A stretch of DNA of 5,596 nt from Ferrimicrobium sp. (GTDB lineage Bacteria > Actinomycetota > Acidimicrobiia > Acidimicrobiales > Acidimicrobiaceae), in the NCBI GenBank assembly GCA_027365375.1, contig DAHXNM010000160.1, positions 1-5,596 of the forward strand. The letters are read 5' to 3'. Numbering within the stretch: the first letter of the stretch is position 1; each line of letters opens with the position of its first letter. This document shows positions 1-5,596 of the stretch, in pieces. Both the position numbers and the translations under genes were made by a program. The notes beneath the pieces are model-generated. The model was not told the origin of the DNA. It worked only from the letters and a program-made list of their open reading frames with translations, and did no database searches.

Positions 1-1183
1 CCTCCTGCCCCTCAACCGCTGGATCATAGGTCACGAGTGGGTGCAGATTACCGTCGCCAGCATGAAACACGTTGAGAATCGCTAGGCCTGACTCCTTGCT
101 CAGTCTGCCGATGCGTTCGAGTACGCGCGGTAACGCGGAGCGCGGTACAACACCATCTTGGACGATGTAGGCCGGCGCGACTCTGCCAGCAGCGGCAAAA
201 GCAGCCTTTCTTGCCAGCCACATGAGGGCGCGTTCATCCTCGTTCATCGCCTCCCAGACGTGCAACGAGCCGTGCAAACTCATCACCTTGCGCACTGCTT
301 GGAACTCATCGGCAACCTCATCGGACTCACCGTCTAGCTCTAGCAGGAGGCAGCTCTCGGCTGAGGTGTCGAGGCCGGCCCCAGTCGCAAGCTCACAGGC
401 CATTATTGCGAGGTGATCCATCATCTCGATAGCTGCAGGGGTGATACCACGAGCGACGACATCACTCACGGCGCGAGCAGCGGCGTCCACCGAATCGAAG
501 TAAGCCACCAGCGTACGACGGATCTCAGGCAGTGGCATCAGCCGACAGACGACTCTAGTCACGATGCCGAGGGTGCCCTCAGAGCCGATCACCACTCCCC
601 GAAGGTCGGGTCCGGGTCCATCCATACCTTCGCTACCTAGCCATACCAGCTCTCCAGTCGGCAACAAAACCTCCACCGCCAGCACGTGATTAGTGGTGAA
701 GCCATACTTGAAACAGTGTGCGCCCCCGGAGTTCTCAGCTACGTTACCACCGATGCTGCATGCGATCTGAGAGGATGGATCAGGAGCAAAATAGAGACCA
801 TAGCCCAAGACGGCCTTGGAGAGTTCGAGGTTGATCACACCCGGCTCGACCACTGCGATCTGCGAAAACGGATCCACCTCGAGAATGTTGTTGAGCCTCG
901 TCGTCACCACCAACACCCCCTCCTCGTCCGGGAGGGCTCCACCGGAAAGCCCGGTGCCCGCCCCCCGGGCTACCCATGGAAGGTTGGACTCTATCACGGC
1001 GCGCATCGCCGCCACCAACTCCCCACGATTCGCCGGTACCACCACGATCTGAGGTACCACACGATGGCTGGTGAGCCCATCACAGCTATAGGCTCCACGC
1101 TCAGCGGCATCTAGGATGAGAGACGACGGGCCGACAACAGCACGGAGCTGCTCAACAAGTAGGTCGATCTGCGAAATCGTCAC
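1..1183 (-). CDS. glcD: FAD-linked 2-hydroxyacid oxidase, glycolate oxidase subunit GlcD family (C-terminus cut by window edge)
   Basis: This flavoprotein is predicted to oxidise glycolate or a related 2-hydroxyacid such as D-lactate to the 2-oxoacid, using FAD. GlcD normally works with GlcE and GlcF at the membrane. The reverse strand reads open for 394 codons and leaves the window at base 1; about 100 residues are missing relative to E. coli GlcD (about 500 aa). Visible motifs are those of the PCMH-type FAD-binding fold: RGAGTGLSGGA (73-83), PDPSSQ (134-139), GGNVAENSGG (145-154) and GSEGTLGIVT (200-209). The C-terminal FAD-oxidase domain follows, with HAGDGNLHP (374-382), whose histidines are typical of the active site. 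The start is GTG at 1183. An in-frame TGA lies three codons upstream, so no longer start is possible, and a good Shine-Dalgarno site precedes it. The gene is divergent from the dehydrogenase at 1261. Partner genes glcE and glcF, if present, lie outside the window. A D-lactate dehydrogenase of the same family is the main alternative; the family call is firm, the substrate is not. Confidence 0.9.
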   Translation of the reverse strand, partial: MTISQIDLLVEQLRAVVGPSSLILDAAERGAYSCDGLTSHRVVPQIVVVPANRGELVAAMRAVIESNLPWVARGAGTGLSGGALPDEEGVLVVTTRLNNILEVDPFSQIAVVEPGVINLELSKAVLGYGLYFAPDPSSQIACSIGGNVAENSGGAHCFKYGFTTNHVLAVEVLLPTGELVWLGSEGMDGPGPDLRGVVIGSEGTLGIVTRVVCRLMPLPEIRRTLVAYFDSVDAAARAVSDVVARGITPAAIEMMDHLAIMACELATGAGLDTSAESCLLLELDGESDEVADEFQAVRKVMSLHGSLHVWEAMNEDERALMWLARKAAFAAAGRVAPAYIVQDGVVPRSALPRVLERIGRLSKESGLAILNVFHAGDGNLHPLVTYDPAVEGQE

Positions 1184-1189
1184 GTTGTG

Positions 1190-1196
1190 TCACCCC
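1190..1196 (-). promoter_or_regulatory. Ribosome binding site of glcD, overlapping an in-frame stop
   Basis: On the minus strand the sequence GGGGTGA lies 6 nt before the GTG start at 1183 and matches the extended anti-Shine-Dalgarno complement (GAGGTGA). Its TGA is itself an in-frame stop for the glcD reading frame. This excludes any upstream start and fixes GTG 1183 as the first usable start codon. Confidence 0.7.
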
Positions 1197-1216
1197 TCTT
1201 TCCAGGCCCTCGCCTG

Positions 1217-1244
1217 TTGAGACGGTCCTAACAGCAAGTATAGA
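1217..1244 (+). promoter_or_regulatory. Candidate sigma70-type promoter for the SDR gene, in a divergent intergenic region
   Basis: TTGAGA (1217-1222), a 16-bp spacer and TATAGA (1239-1244) together resemble a vegetative promoter reading toward the gene at 1261. Transcription would begin near 1251. The leader would then be only about 10 nt and the AAAGGA ribosome binding site (1248-1253) would be only partly transcribed, which weakens the call or implies a nearly leaderless message. On the opposite strand, TATACT (1237-1242) overlaps this -10 box and could serve glcD, but no good -35 box pairs with it. The 77-bp gap must hold control signals for both genes. Confidence 0.4.
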
Positions 1245-1260
1245 ACGAAAGGAATTCTCA

Positions 1261-1998
1261 ATGAAAGCCATGATCACAGGCGCCAGCTCGGGAATCGGTG
1301 AGGCGATCGCAATCACACTCCACAAACTCGGGTATGAACTTCTTATCACCGGTCGCCGCCAGCAACGCCTAAACGACCTCGCCCATCGCCTCGGCGACGA
1401 ACGTATTGAGGTACGAGTCCTCGACATCACAGATTCGCAAGCGGTCAAGGAGGTCGCCAACGAGGCTGGTGTCATTGATGTCCTGATCAACAATGCTGGC
1501 GGAGCCCTCGGGTTAGCGAGCGCCCAGGAGTCGGAGCTCTCCGACTGGCTCACCATGATCGCAACCAACGTGACCGGACTAACGGTCCTCACTCACGCGA
1601 TCCTGCCACAGATGGTCGAGCGTCACCAAGGCACGATCATCAACCTTGGATCGGTAGCCGGTGAGTTCCCTTATCCGGGTGGAAACGTCTATGGAGCCGC
1701 CAAGGCGTTCGTTCGTCAATTCAGTCTCAACCTCAAAGCCGACCTTGCCGGTACCGGGGTACGGGTGACCAACATCGAACCAGGCATGGTCGGAGACACC
1801 GAGTTCTCGTTGGTTCGCTTCGACAACGATGCCGAGCGCGCTGCCAGCGTCTACGACGGGATGCAGGCGTTAAAGCCCGAGGATATCGCTAGTCTCGTCG
1901 GCTATATTGTGACCCTTCCAAGTCATGTGAATATCAACACCGTATCACTAATGCCCGTCGACCAAGGGTTTGGAGCCTTCAACGTATCACGCCACTGA
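1261..1998 (+). CDS. ydfG: NADP-dependent short-chain dehydrogenase, YdfG-like 3-hydroxyacid dehydrogenase
   Basis: This 245-aa classical SDR closely resembles E. coli YdfG. That cytosolic enzyme oxidises L-allo-threonine, serine and 3-hydroxyisobutyrate and reduces malonic semialdehyde to 3-hydroxypropionate. Visible elements are the cofactor loop TGASSGIG (6-13), GRR (31-33) after the second strand (basic residues favour NADP over NAD), NNAG (77-80), and the catalytic set N103, S131, Y144 and K148 within YGAAK. The family signatures GGNVYGA (140-146), AFVRQFSLNL (149-158), IEPG (about 172-175) and the tail HVNINT near the C-terminus match YdfG almost residue for residue. Length is within three residues of E. 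coli YdfG (248 aa). The start is ATG 1261, preceded by AAAGGA at 1248-1253 with 7-nt spacing. It is divergent from glcD and 117 nt before the dGTPase start. The subfamily assignment is strong; the physiological substrate is inferred. Confidence 0.9.
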   Translation: MKAMITGASSGIGEAIAITLHKLGYELLITGRRQQRLNDLAHRLGDERIEVRVLDITDSQAVKEVANEAGVIDVLINNAGGALGLASAQESELSDWLTMIATNVTGLTVLTHAILPQMVERHQGTIINLGSVAGEFPYPGGNVYGAAKAFVRQFSLNLKADLAGTGVRVTNIEPGMVGDTEFSLVRFDNDAERAASVYDGMQALKPEDIASLVGYIVTLPSHVNINTVSLMPVDQGFGAFNVSRH

Positions 1999-2103
1999 TC
2001 GCTGGAGTGCTAGCTCCACCAGCAGATGGACCTCGATGTCACACCCAGGCATCATACTCATGATTACAGAATCCTGAGCAGCATGCATCGGAGTCACCCA
2101 GAC

Positions 2104-2110
2104 AAGGAGG
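2104..2110 (+). promoter_or_regulatory. Strong ribosome binding site that decides the dGTPase start
   Basis: AAGGAGG is a full Shine-Dalgarno match 5 nt before ATG 2116. The same frame is open back to ATG 2026, but that codon and the ATG at 2083 have no comparable site in front of them. The 117-nt gap 1999-2115 otherwise holds a short inverted repeat, TGGAG (2003-2007) and CTCCA (2014-2018), with a 6-nt loop. It has no T tract, so it is not a convincing terminator. Confidence 0.8.
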
Positions 2111-2115
2111 AGCAG

Positions 2116-3231
2116 ATGGAGAGGGTCTACCTGTATCGTGATCATCAGGCGGAGTGGATCGCAACCATGCACGGGAATCGCACCCCAGACGGCGTCATCA
2201 CCGCGCATGAGGATCCGAGGCTGATAAGCACCAGCCTCGCTGATCGCCTCAGCACCGAGGCCCAACAAGCGGCGACGCTCTGCAAAGCCGCTACCCTCGC
2301 CCATGGCAGCGGAGATCGACCGCAGCCAGAGGAGCCCGACCACTATCGCACCTGTTTTGAGCGTGATCGGGATCGCATTCTCCACTCGAGCGCTTTTCGA
2401 AGGCTCGCAGGCAAGACCCAGGTATTCATCTTCCCCGCCGACCACCAGCGCACTCGACTCACACACGCGTTAGAGGTGGCACAGGTTGGGTCCGCCATCG
2501 CTCGCCGACTTCGTCTCAACGTAGACCTCACCGAGGCGATCGCCCTCGGTCACGATTGTGGGCATGGACCAGGAGGACACGCGAGCGAAGTCGCGCTCGA
2601 ACCGTTCCTGCCCGAGGGATTCGATCATGCACCATGGGGAGCCTTCGTCACCCTAGCCCCGCTTAATCTCTGCGTCGAGACCACCGACGGTATCGCTAAC
2701 CACTCTTGGTCGCGGCCACGACCGATAACTCCTGAGGCCGAGATCGTCGCTCTCGCCGACCGGATCGCGTATTCAGCCCATGACCTAGAGGATGCGATCG
2801 GTGCAGGTCTCCTCGCGCGTGATGCCGTCCCGAGAGATCTCACCAGCCTGATAGGTTCGCACCGCAACCGCCAGCTCGACTACTTCATCACCGACGTCAT
2901 AGAGACCACGATTGTGACCGGCACGATTGGGCTCAGTCTCGAGGCAGGCGAGGCACTTGCCGCCCTTCGATCCTTTAACTACACCCATATCTACACCACC
3001 GACGCCTCTGAAGCTCAGAGCCGGGCCGTCATCTCTCTACTCCGGTCGCTAACCGAGTATCTGATCGACCATCCGGCCGCATTACCGCAACGCGAGGAGG
3101 AGATATCGATCGAACGCCAGGTGGTGGCTTACGTAGCAGGGATGACCGACCGCTTTGCCTTTCAACTCGCCCACGAACTCCTTGACTGGCCAGTGGACCG
3201 ACTCCCAATGGGGATCGATCTACGAGGTTAG
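2116..3231 (+). CDS. dgt: HD-domain deoxynucleotide triphosphohydrolase (dGTPase family)
   Basis: Predicted cytosolic metal-dependent enzyme that cleaves dNTPs to deoxynucleosides and tripolyphosphate, controlling the dNTP pool. The 371-aa product has the family's N-terminal signature RDRDRILHSSAFRRL (83-97), then KTQVF (100-104) and TRLTHALEV (113-121). Metal and catalytic residues are in place: H117, H146-D147 (in HDCGH), H155, E158 and D225 (in ALADRIAYS). These correspond to E. coli Dgt H69, H117-D118, H126, E129 and D268. C-terminal family features include SFNYTHIY (286-293) and AGMTDRFA (341-348). Start ATG 2116 is chosen over ATG 2026 because of the strong Shine-Dalgarno at 2104-2110 and because the extra 30 residues do not look like the family. 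Oddities: GHGPGGHA replaces the usual GHxPFGHA, and the motif normally read as GGFxHNxxSxR is GFDHAPWGAF (168-177), about nine residues shorter to the next conserved block. Catalysis looks intact but substrate or effector preference may differ. No phage or defence genes are nearby, so a housekeeping role is likeliest. Confidence 0.88.
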   Translation: MERVYLYRDHQAEWIATMHGNRTPDGVITAHEDPRLISTSLADRLSTEAQQAATLCKAATLAHGSGDRPQPEEPDHYRTCFERDRDRILHSSAFRRLAGKTQVFIFPADHQRTRLTHALEVAQVGSAIARRLRLNVDLTEAIALGHDCGHGPGGHASEVALEPFLPEGFDHAPWGAFVTLAPLNLCVETTDGIANHSWSRPRPITPEAEIVALADRIAYSAHDLEDAIGAGLLARDAVPRDLTSLIGSHRNRQLDYFITDVIETTIVTGTIGLSLEAGEALAALRSFNYTHIYTTDASEAQSRAVISLLRSLTEYLIDHPAALPQREEEISIERQVVAYVAGMTDRFAFQLAHELLDWPVDRLPMGIDLRG

Positions 3232-3394
3232 CTCTAGCCAAGGCATCGCAGCTATCGCCTCCAAGTGGCGGCCTGACTCCTTAGGGTGAACCAGTCCAAC
3301 CGAGTCGAACAAACAAGTCCACCATCATCATTATCGAACAATCGATCCATTAACATTTGGGATACGAACACCTGAGTTCGCTGGCACCATCTTG

Positions 3395-3442
3395 TGTCGT
3401 TGGTTTTGTGTGTCGTTGGTTTTGTGTGTCGTTGGTTTTGTA
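3395..3442 (+). repeat. Three tandem copies of a 16-bp G/T-rich unit upstream of the acyl-CoA ligase
   Basis: TGTCGTTGGTTTTGTG occurs three times head to tail (3395-3410, 3411-3426, 3427-3442). The only difference is the last base of copy three (A for G). The plus strand has no adenine from 3390 to 3441. The array ends 8 nt before the ligase ribosome binding site and 21 nt before its ATG, so it lies in the leader or core promoter. The rest of the gap 3232-3463 is comparatively AT-rich around 3300-3370. It has a small inverted repeat, CGAAC (3365-3369) and GTTCG (3376-3380), and no promoter or terminator I would defend. The array could be a binding site, a phase-variable spacer or neutral slippage. 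Confidence 0.9.
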
Positions 3443-3463
3443 CCGTGACCGAGGGGGACTCGT

Positions 3464-4972
3464 ATGCATTCGTTTCAAGATCCGATACGACGTGGGGCTC
3501 GAGTAGCCCCGAACAAGGTCGCCGTTATCTGCGGGGAGGATCGCCTCACCTTCAGAGAACTCGAGACAAGGGTCCACAAGCTCAGCGCAGTACTCCAGGG
3601 GTTTAATCTTTCGCCTGGCGATCGCGTCGCTATCATCGCTAACAACTGTCATCGTTACATCGAGGTCTATCTCGCCGTCCCCGCCAACGGCCTGGTACTC
3701 GTGCCGCTGAGTACACGTTCGACCTACGCCGAGATAGCCTTTGCGCTCTCAGATGCCGATGTACAGGTGGTCATCACCGATCGCAAACTCGACTCGATCG
3801 GCACCTCGGTCGCTCATGTGATCACCATCCCTGATGAGTACGAGGAGGCGCTTGGTCAGGCAAGTCCTATCGACTACCTCGATCAGCCGAATGAAGAGAC
3901 GTTGGCTGGGTTGTTCTACACCGGAGGGACCACTGGAAGGTCCAAAGGAGTGATGCTCACGCATGGGAACCTGCTCGCCAACGCCTGGACGGCCATCGCC
4001 TGGGCTCACCTCTCCGAGGAGGATCGCTGGCTGGTGATGGCGCCGATGTTTCACGCCGCCGGGACCTGTCTTGTGATCGCGTCCATCTGGCTCACCGCCA
4101 CCCAGATCATGCTCGGAACCTTTGCCCCCAAAGAGGCGCTCGATATCATAGAACGTGAACGCGCTACCGGCACCCTTGCGGTGCCGACCATGATGCTCGC
4201 GATGAACGATGTCATGGCCACGTCACCCCGCGACGTCTCCTCGCTTCGACTTCTGAGTCACGGCGCATCACCTGCTCCTATCGAGATTCTAAAGGTATCG
4301 CATCACCACTTTCCAACCGCCGAGATGCTCCATCTCTACGGCACCACCGAGACCTCACCGATCGCCACCATCTTCGCTCACGAAGAACGGCACCTAACAG
4401 ATGCCAAAGCAGGATCGATCGGCGTTCCTGCCGTCGGGGTTGACCTCGCGGTTCTCGACGCAGACGACCATGAACTCGGCGCAGGCGAGGTCGGTGAGAT
4501 AGCCATCCGTGGCAACAACGTTATGAAGGGTTACTGGAACCTCCCTGAGGAGTCCGAGCGTGCGCTTCGGTCCGGATGGTACCACACCGGAGATCTCGGA
4601 ATCGTCGACAACGATGGCTACTTCTTCCTGATCGACCGGCTGAAAGACATGGTGATCTCTGGCGGCGAAAACGTCTACACCATCGAAGTAGAGGACGCAC
4701 TCTATCGACATCCAAAGGTGCAAGAGGCCGCGGTCTTCGGGGTGCCAGACCCTAAGTGGGGCGAGGCTGTTCACGCCGTCGTCGTGCCTCGTGAGGATGT
4801 CACCCCGGAGGAGATTATCGCGTTTTTACGGACCCAACTTGCCGGTTACAAGCTTCCTAAGCAGATCGACTTGCGCCAGAGTCCACTCCCAAAGTCGGGC
4901 GCTGGAAAGATCTTGAAGCGTGACCTGCGCGAGCCGTTTTGGATAGGTCACAGCACTCGAATCGGCAACTAG
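3464..4972 (+). CDS. Acyl-CoA ligase (AMP-forming), FadD13-like class I adenylate-forming enzyme
   Basis: Predicted to activate a carboxylic acid, probably a fatty or aromatic acid, first to acyl-AMP with ATP and then to acyl-CoA. The 502-aa length is full for the family and close to M. tuberculosis FadD13 (503 aa), which it resembles in its C-terminal part. Core motifs in order: phosphate loop YTGGTTGRSKG (152-162), substrate-side MFHAAG (195-200), YGTTET (292-297), YHTGD with D377 (373-377), hinge DRLKDMVISGGENVY (391-405), and the C-terminal catalytic lysine K482 in GAGKIL. No signal peptide or membrane segment is evident, so it should be cytosolic. Start ATG 3464 has GAGGGGG at 3451-3457 with 6-nt spacing. 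The gene follows a 232-nt gap containing a tandem repeat, which suggests its own promoter, and it ends 57 nt before pyrB. The enzyme class is certain. The acid substrate cannot be read from the sequence, so no symbol is given. Confidence 0.93.
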   Translation: MHSFQDPIRRGARVAPNKVAVICGEDRLTFRELETRVHKLSAVLQGFNLSPGDRVAIIANNCHRYIEVYLAVPANGLVLVPLSTRSTYAEIAFALSDADVQVVITDRKLDSIGTSVAHVITIPDEYEEALGQASPIDYLDQPNEETLAGLFYTGGTTGRSKGVMLTHGNLLANAWTAIAWAHLSEEDRWLVMAPMFHAAGTCLVIASIWLTATQIMLGTFAPKEALDIIERERATGTLAVPTMMLAMNDVMATSPRDVSSLRLLSHGASPAPIEILKVSHHHFPTAEMLHLYGTTETSPIATIFAHEERHLTDAKAGSIGVPAVGVDLAVLDADDHELGAGEVGEIAIRGNNVMKGYWNLPEESERALRSGWYHTGDLGIVDNDGYFFLIDRLKDMVISGGENVYTIEVEDALYRHPKVQEAAVFGVPDPKWGEAVHAVVVPREDVTPEEIIAFLRTQLAGYKLPKQIDLRQSPLPKSGAGKILKRDLREPFWIGHSTRIGN

Positions 4973-5015
4973 TATGACCCTGGTGACGCCAAGCGGAACT
5001 CTAGCGCATCACCTG

Positions 5016-5023
5016 AAAGGGAG
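5016..5023 (+). promoter_or_regulatory. Ribosome binding site of pyrB
   Basis: AAAGGGAG lies 6 nt before GTG 5030. Reading upstream in the same frame, there is no ATG or GTG before the ligase stop codon TAG (4970-4972). The site and the frame together therefore support GTG 5030 as the start. The ATG at 4974 just after the ligase stop is in a different frame. Confidence 0.7.
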
Positions 5024-5029
5024 CGAGCT

Positions 5030-5596
5030 GTGAACTTTGTAGGGAGCGATCTTCTCAGCGTAGACCAGCTCTCAAGGGACGACATTGAACTAATCATGAG
5101 TGTCGCGCGCCGGCTGGAGCCGATCGCGCGCCGTGAGAAGGTAACCCGTGTCCTCGAGGGCGCCGTACTAGCAAGCCTCTTTCTGGAGGCGAGCACGAGA
5201 ACGCGCCTAAGCTTTGGAAGTGCGTTCTCGCGCCTCGGTGGCGCGGTACGTGAGACCGTCGGCCTGACCTTCTCCTCGATGGCTAAGGGAGAGTCGATAG
5301 CAGACACTGCTCGTGTGATCAGCGGATACGCCGACATCATGACCATCCGCCACCCTGAAGCGGGATCGGTGGCCCAGTTTGCCGAGGCATCTCTGGTGCC
5401 GGTGATCAACGCAGGTGACGGTGCCGCTGAGCACCCAACTCAGGCCCTCCTAGACATCTACACTATCGAAGAGGAGTTCGCCACCCGAGACAAGCAACTC
5501 GACGGTGCCCATGTGCTCTTCGTCGGCGACCTCAAGTATGGACGCACAGTCCACTCACTTTTGAAACTCCTCAGCCTCTACGAATCGATGACCTTC
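5030..5596 (+). CDS. pyrB: Aspartate carbamoyltransferase catalytic chain PyrB (C-terminus cut by window edge)
   Basis: Catalyses carbamoyl phosphate + L-aspartate to N-carbamoyl-L-aspartate and phosphate, the first committed step of pyrimidine synthesis in the cytosol. The 189 codons present cover the carbamoyl-phosphate domain and the beginning of the aspartate domain; about 110-130 residues should remain outside the window. Key residues are visible: STRTR (55-59) for carbamoyl phosphate, SMAKGES with K86 (83-89) supplied to the neighbouring subunit in the trimer, RHP with R107 (107-109), HPTQ with H135 (135-138), and GDLKYGRTVHS (166-176). These match E. coli PyrB closely (STRTR 52-56, K84, R105, H134, R167). 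GDLKYGRTVHS separates it from ornithine carbamoyltransferase. The GTG start has a Shine-Dalgarno at 5016-5023. It follows the acyl-CoA ligase by 57 nt on the same strand and may share its transcript. Whether a regulatory chain PyrI or other pyr genes follow cannot be seen. Confidence 0.94.
   Translation, partial: MNFVGSDLLSVDQLSRDDIELIMSVARRLEPIARREKVTRVLEGAVLASLFLEASTRTRLSFGSAFSRLGGAVRETVGLTFSSMAKGESIADTARVISGYADIMTIRHPEAGSVAQFAEASLVPVINAGDGAAEHPTQALLDIYTIEEEFATRDKQLDGAHVLFVGDLKYGRTVHSLLKLLSLYESMTF

Noticed and set aside
222..1114. Several plus-strand open frames of 64-142 codons across the left part of the window
   Set aside because: They lie opposite glcD, whose minus-strand frame carries every expected FAD-oxidase motif. 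The plus-strand translations have no recognisable family features and overlap one another.
857..1176. A 12-base direct repeat (CGATCTGCGAAA) occurring twice within glcD
   Set aside because: Both copies are inside the coding region and encode ordinary residues; the repeat fits the local abundance of CGATC and has no other supporting structure.
2003..2018. Inverted repeat TGGAG/CTCCA after the SDR stop as a terminator
   Set aside because: The stem is only 5 bp and no T tract follows, so it does not meet the criteria for an intrinsic terminator.
3226..3239. Hairpin GGTTA/TAGCC over the dGTPase stop codon as a terminator
   Set aside because: Short stem including a wobble pair, overlapping coding sequence, with no following T run.
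3350..3378. TTAACA at 3350-3355 as a -35 box for the ligase
   Set aside because: No acceptable -10 hexamer lies 16-18 bp downstream.
3394..3606. A 70-codon frame that reads through the tandem repeat into the ligase in another frame, as a possible leader peptide
   Set aside because: No ribosome binding site precedes its GTG start, the 16-bp repeat shifts frame at each copy, and the rest overlaps the well-supported ligase in a shadow frame.
4969..5434. Minus-strand open frames of 146 and 75 codons opposite the start of pyrB
   Set aside because: They are antisense shadows of a clear PyrB reading frame and show no family motif.

Overview
The window looks like an ordinary chromosomal stretch from a free-living bacterium, most likely an actinobacterium. 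The GC content is moderately high (upper 50s percent by eye) and coding is dense. All genes have clear Shine-Dalgarno sites, and two of the five start with GTG. The dGTPase-like and acyl-CoA ligase proteins resemble actinobacterial members of their families. A mid-GC, possibly acidophilic, member of the Acidimicrobiia would fit, but that placement is inference from composition and protein flavour only.

Layout: positions 1-1183 hold the first 394 codons of a minus-strand FAD-linked 2-hydroxyacid oxidase (GlcD family), cut by the left window edge. A 77-bp divergent intergenic region (1184-1260) carries a sigma70-like promoter candidate and separates it from four plus-strand genes. These are a YdfG-like short-chain dehydrogenase (1261-1998), an HD-domain dNTP triphosphohydrolase of the Dgt family (2116-3231), a class I adenylate-forming acyl-CoA ligase (3464-4972), and the first 189 codons of aspartate carbamoyltransferase PyrB (5030 to the right edge). 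The 232-bp gap before the ligase contains three head-to-tail copies of a 16-bp G/T-rich unit ending 8 nt before the ligase ribosome binding site. No gap exceeds 300 bases. I see no RNA gene, mobile element or CRISPR array.

How the genes may work together: the oxidase and the dehydrogenase both handle small hydroxy-acids and share a divergent control region. The dGTPase and PyrB belong to nucleotide metabolism (dNTP breakdown and de novo pyrimidine synthesis), with an acyl-CoA ligase between them. The ligase-pyrB gap is only 57 nt, so co-transcription is plausible, but no single pathway links all five genes. I found no convincing new system. The points most worth checking are the tandem repeat in the ligase leader, the altered substrate-side motif of the dGTPase, its start site, and the local excess of GATC and GCGATCGC.
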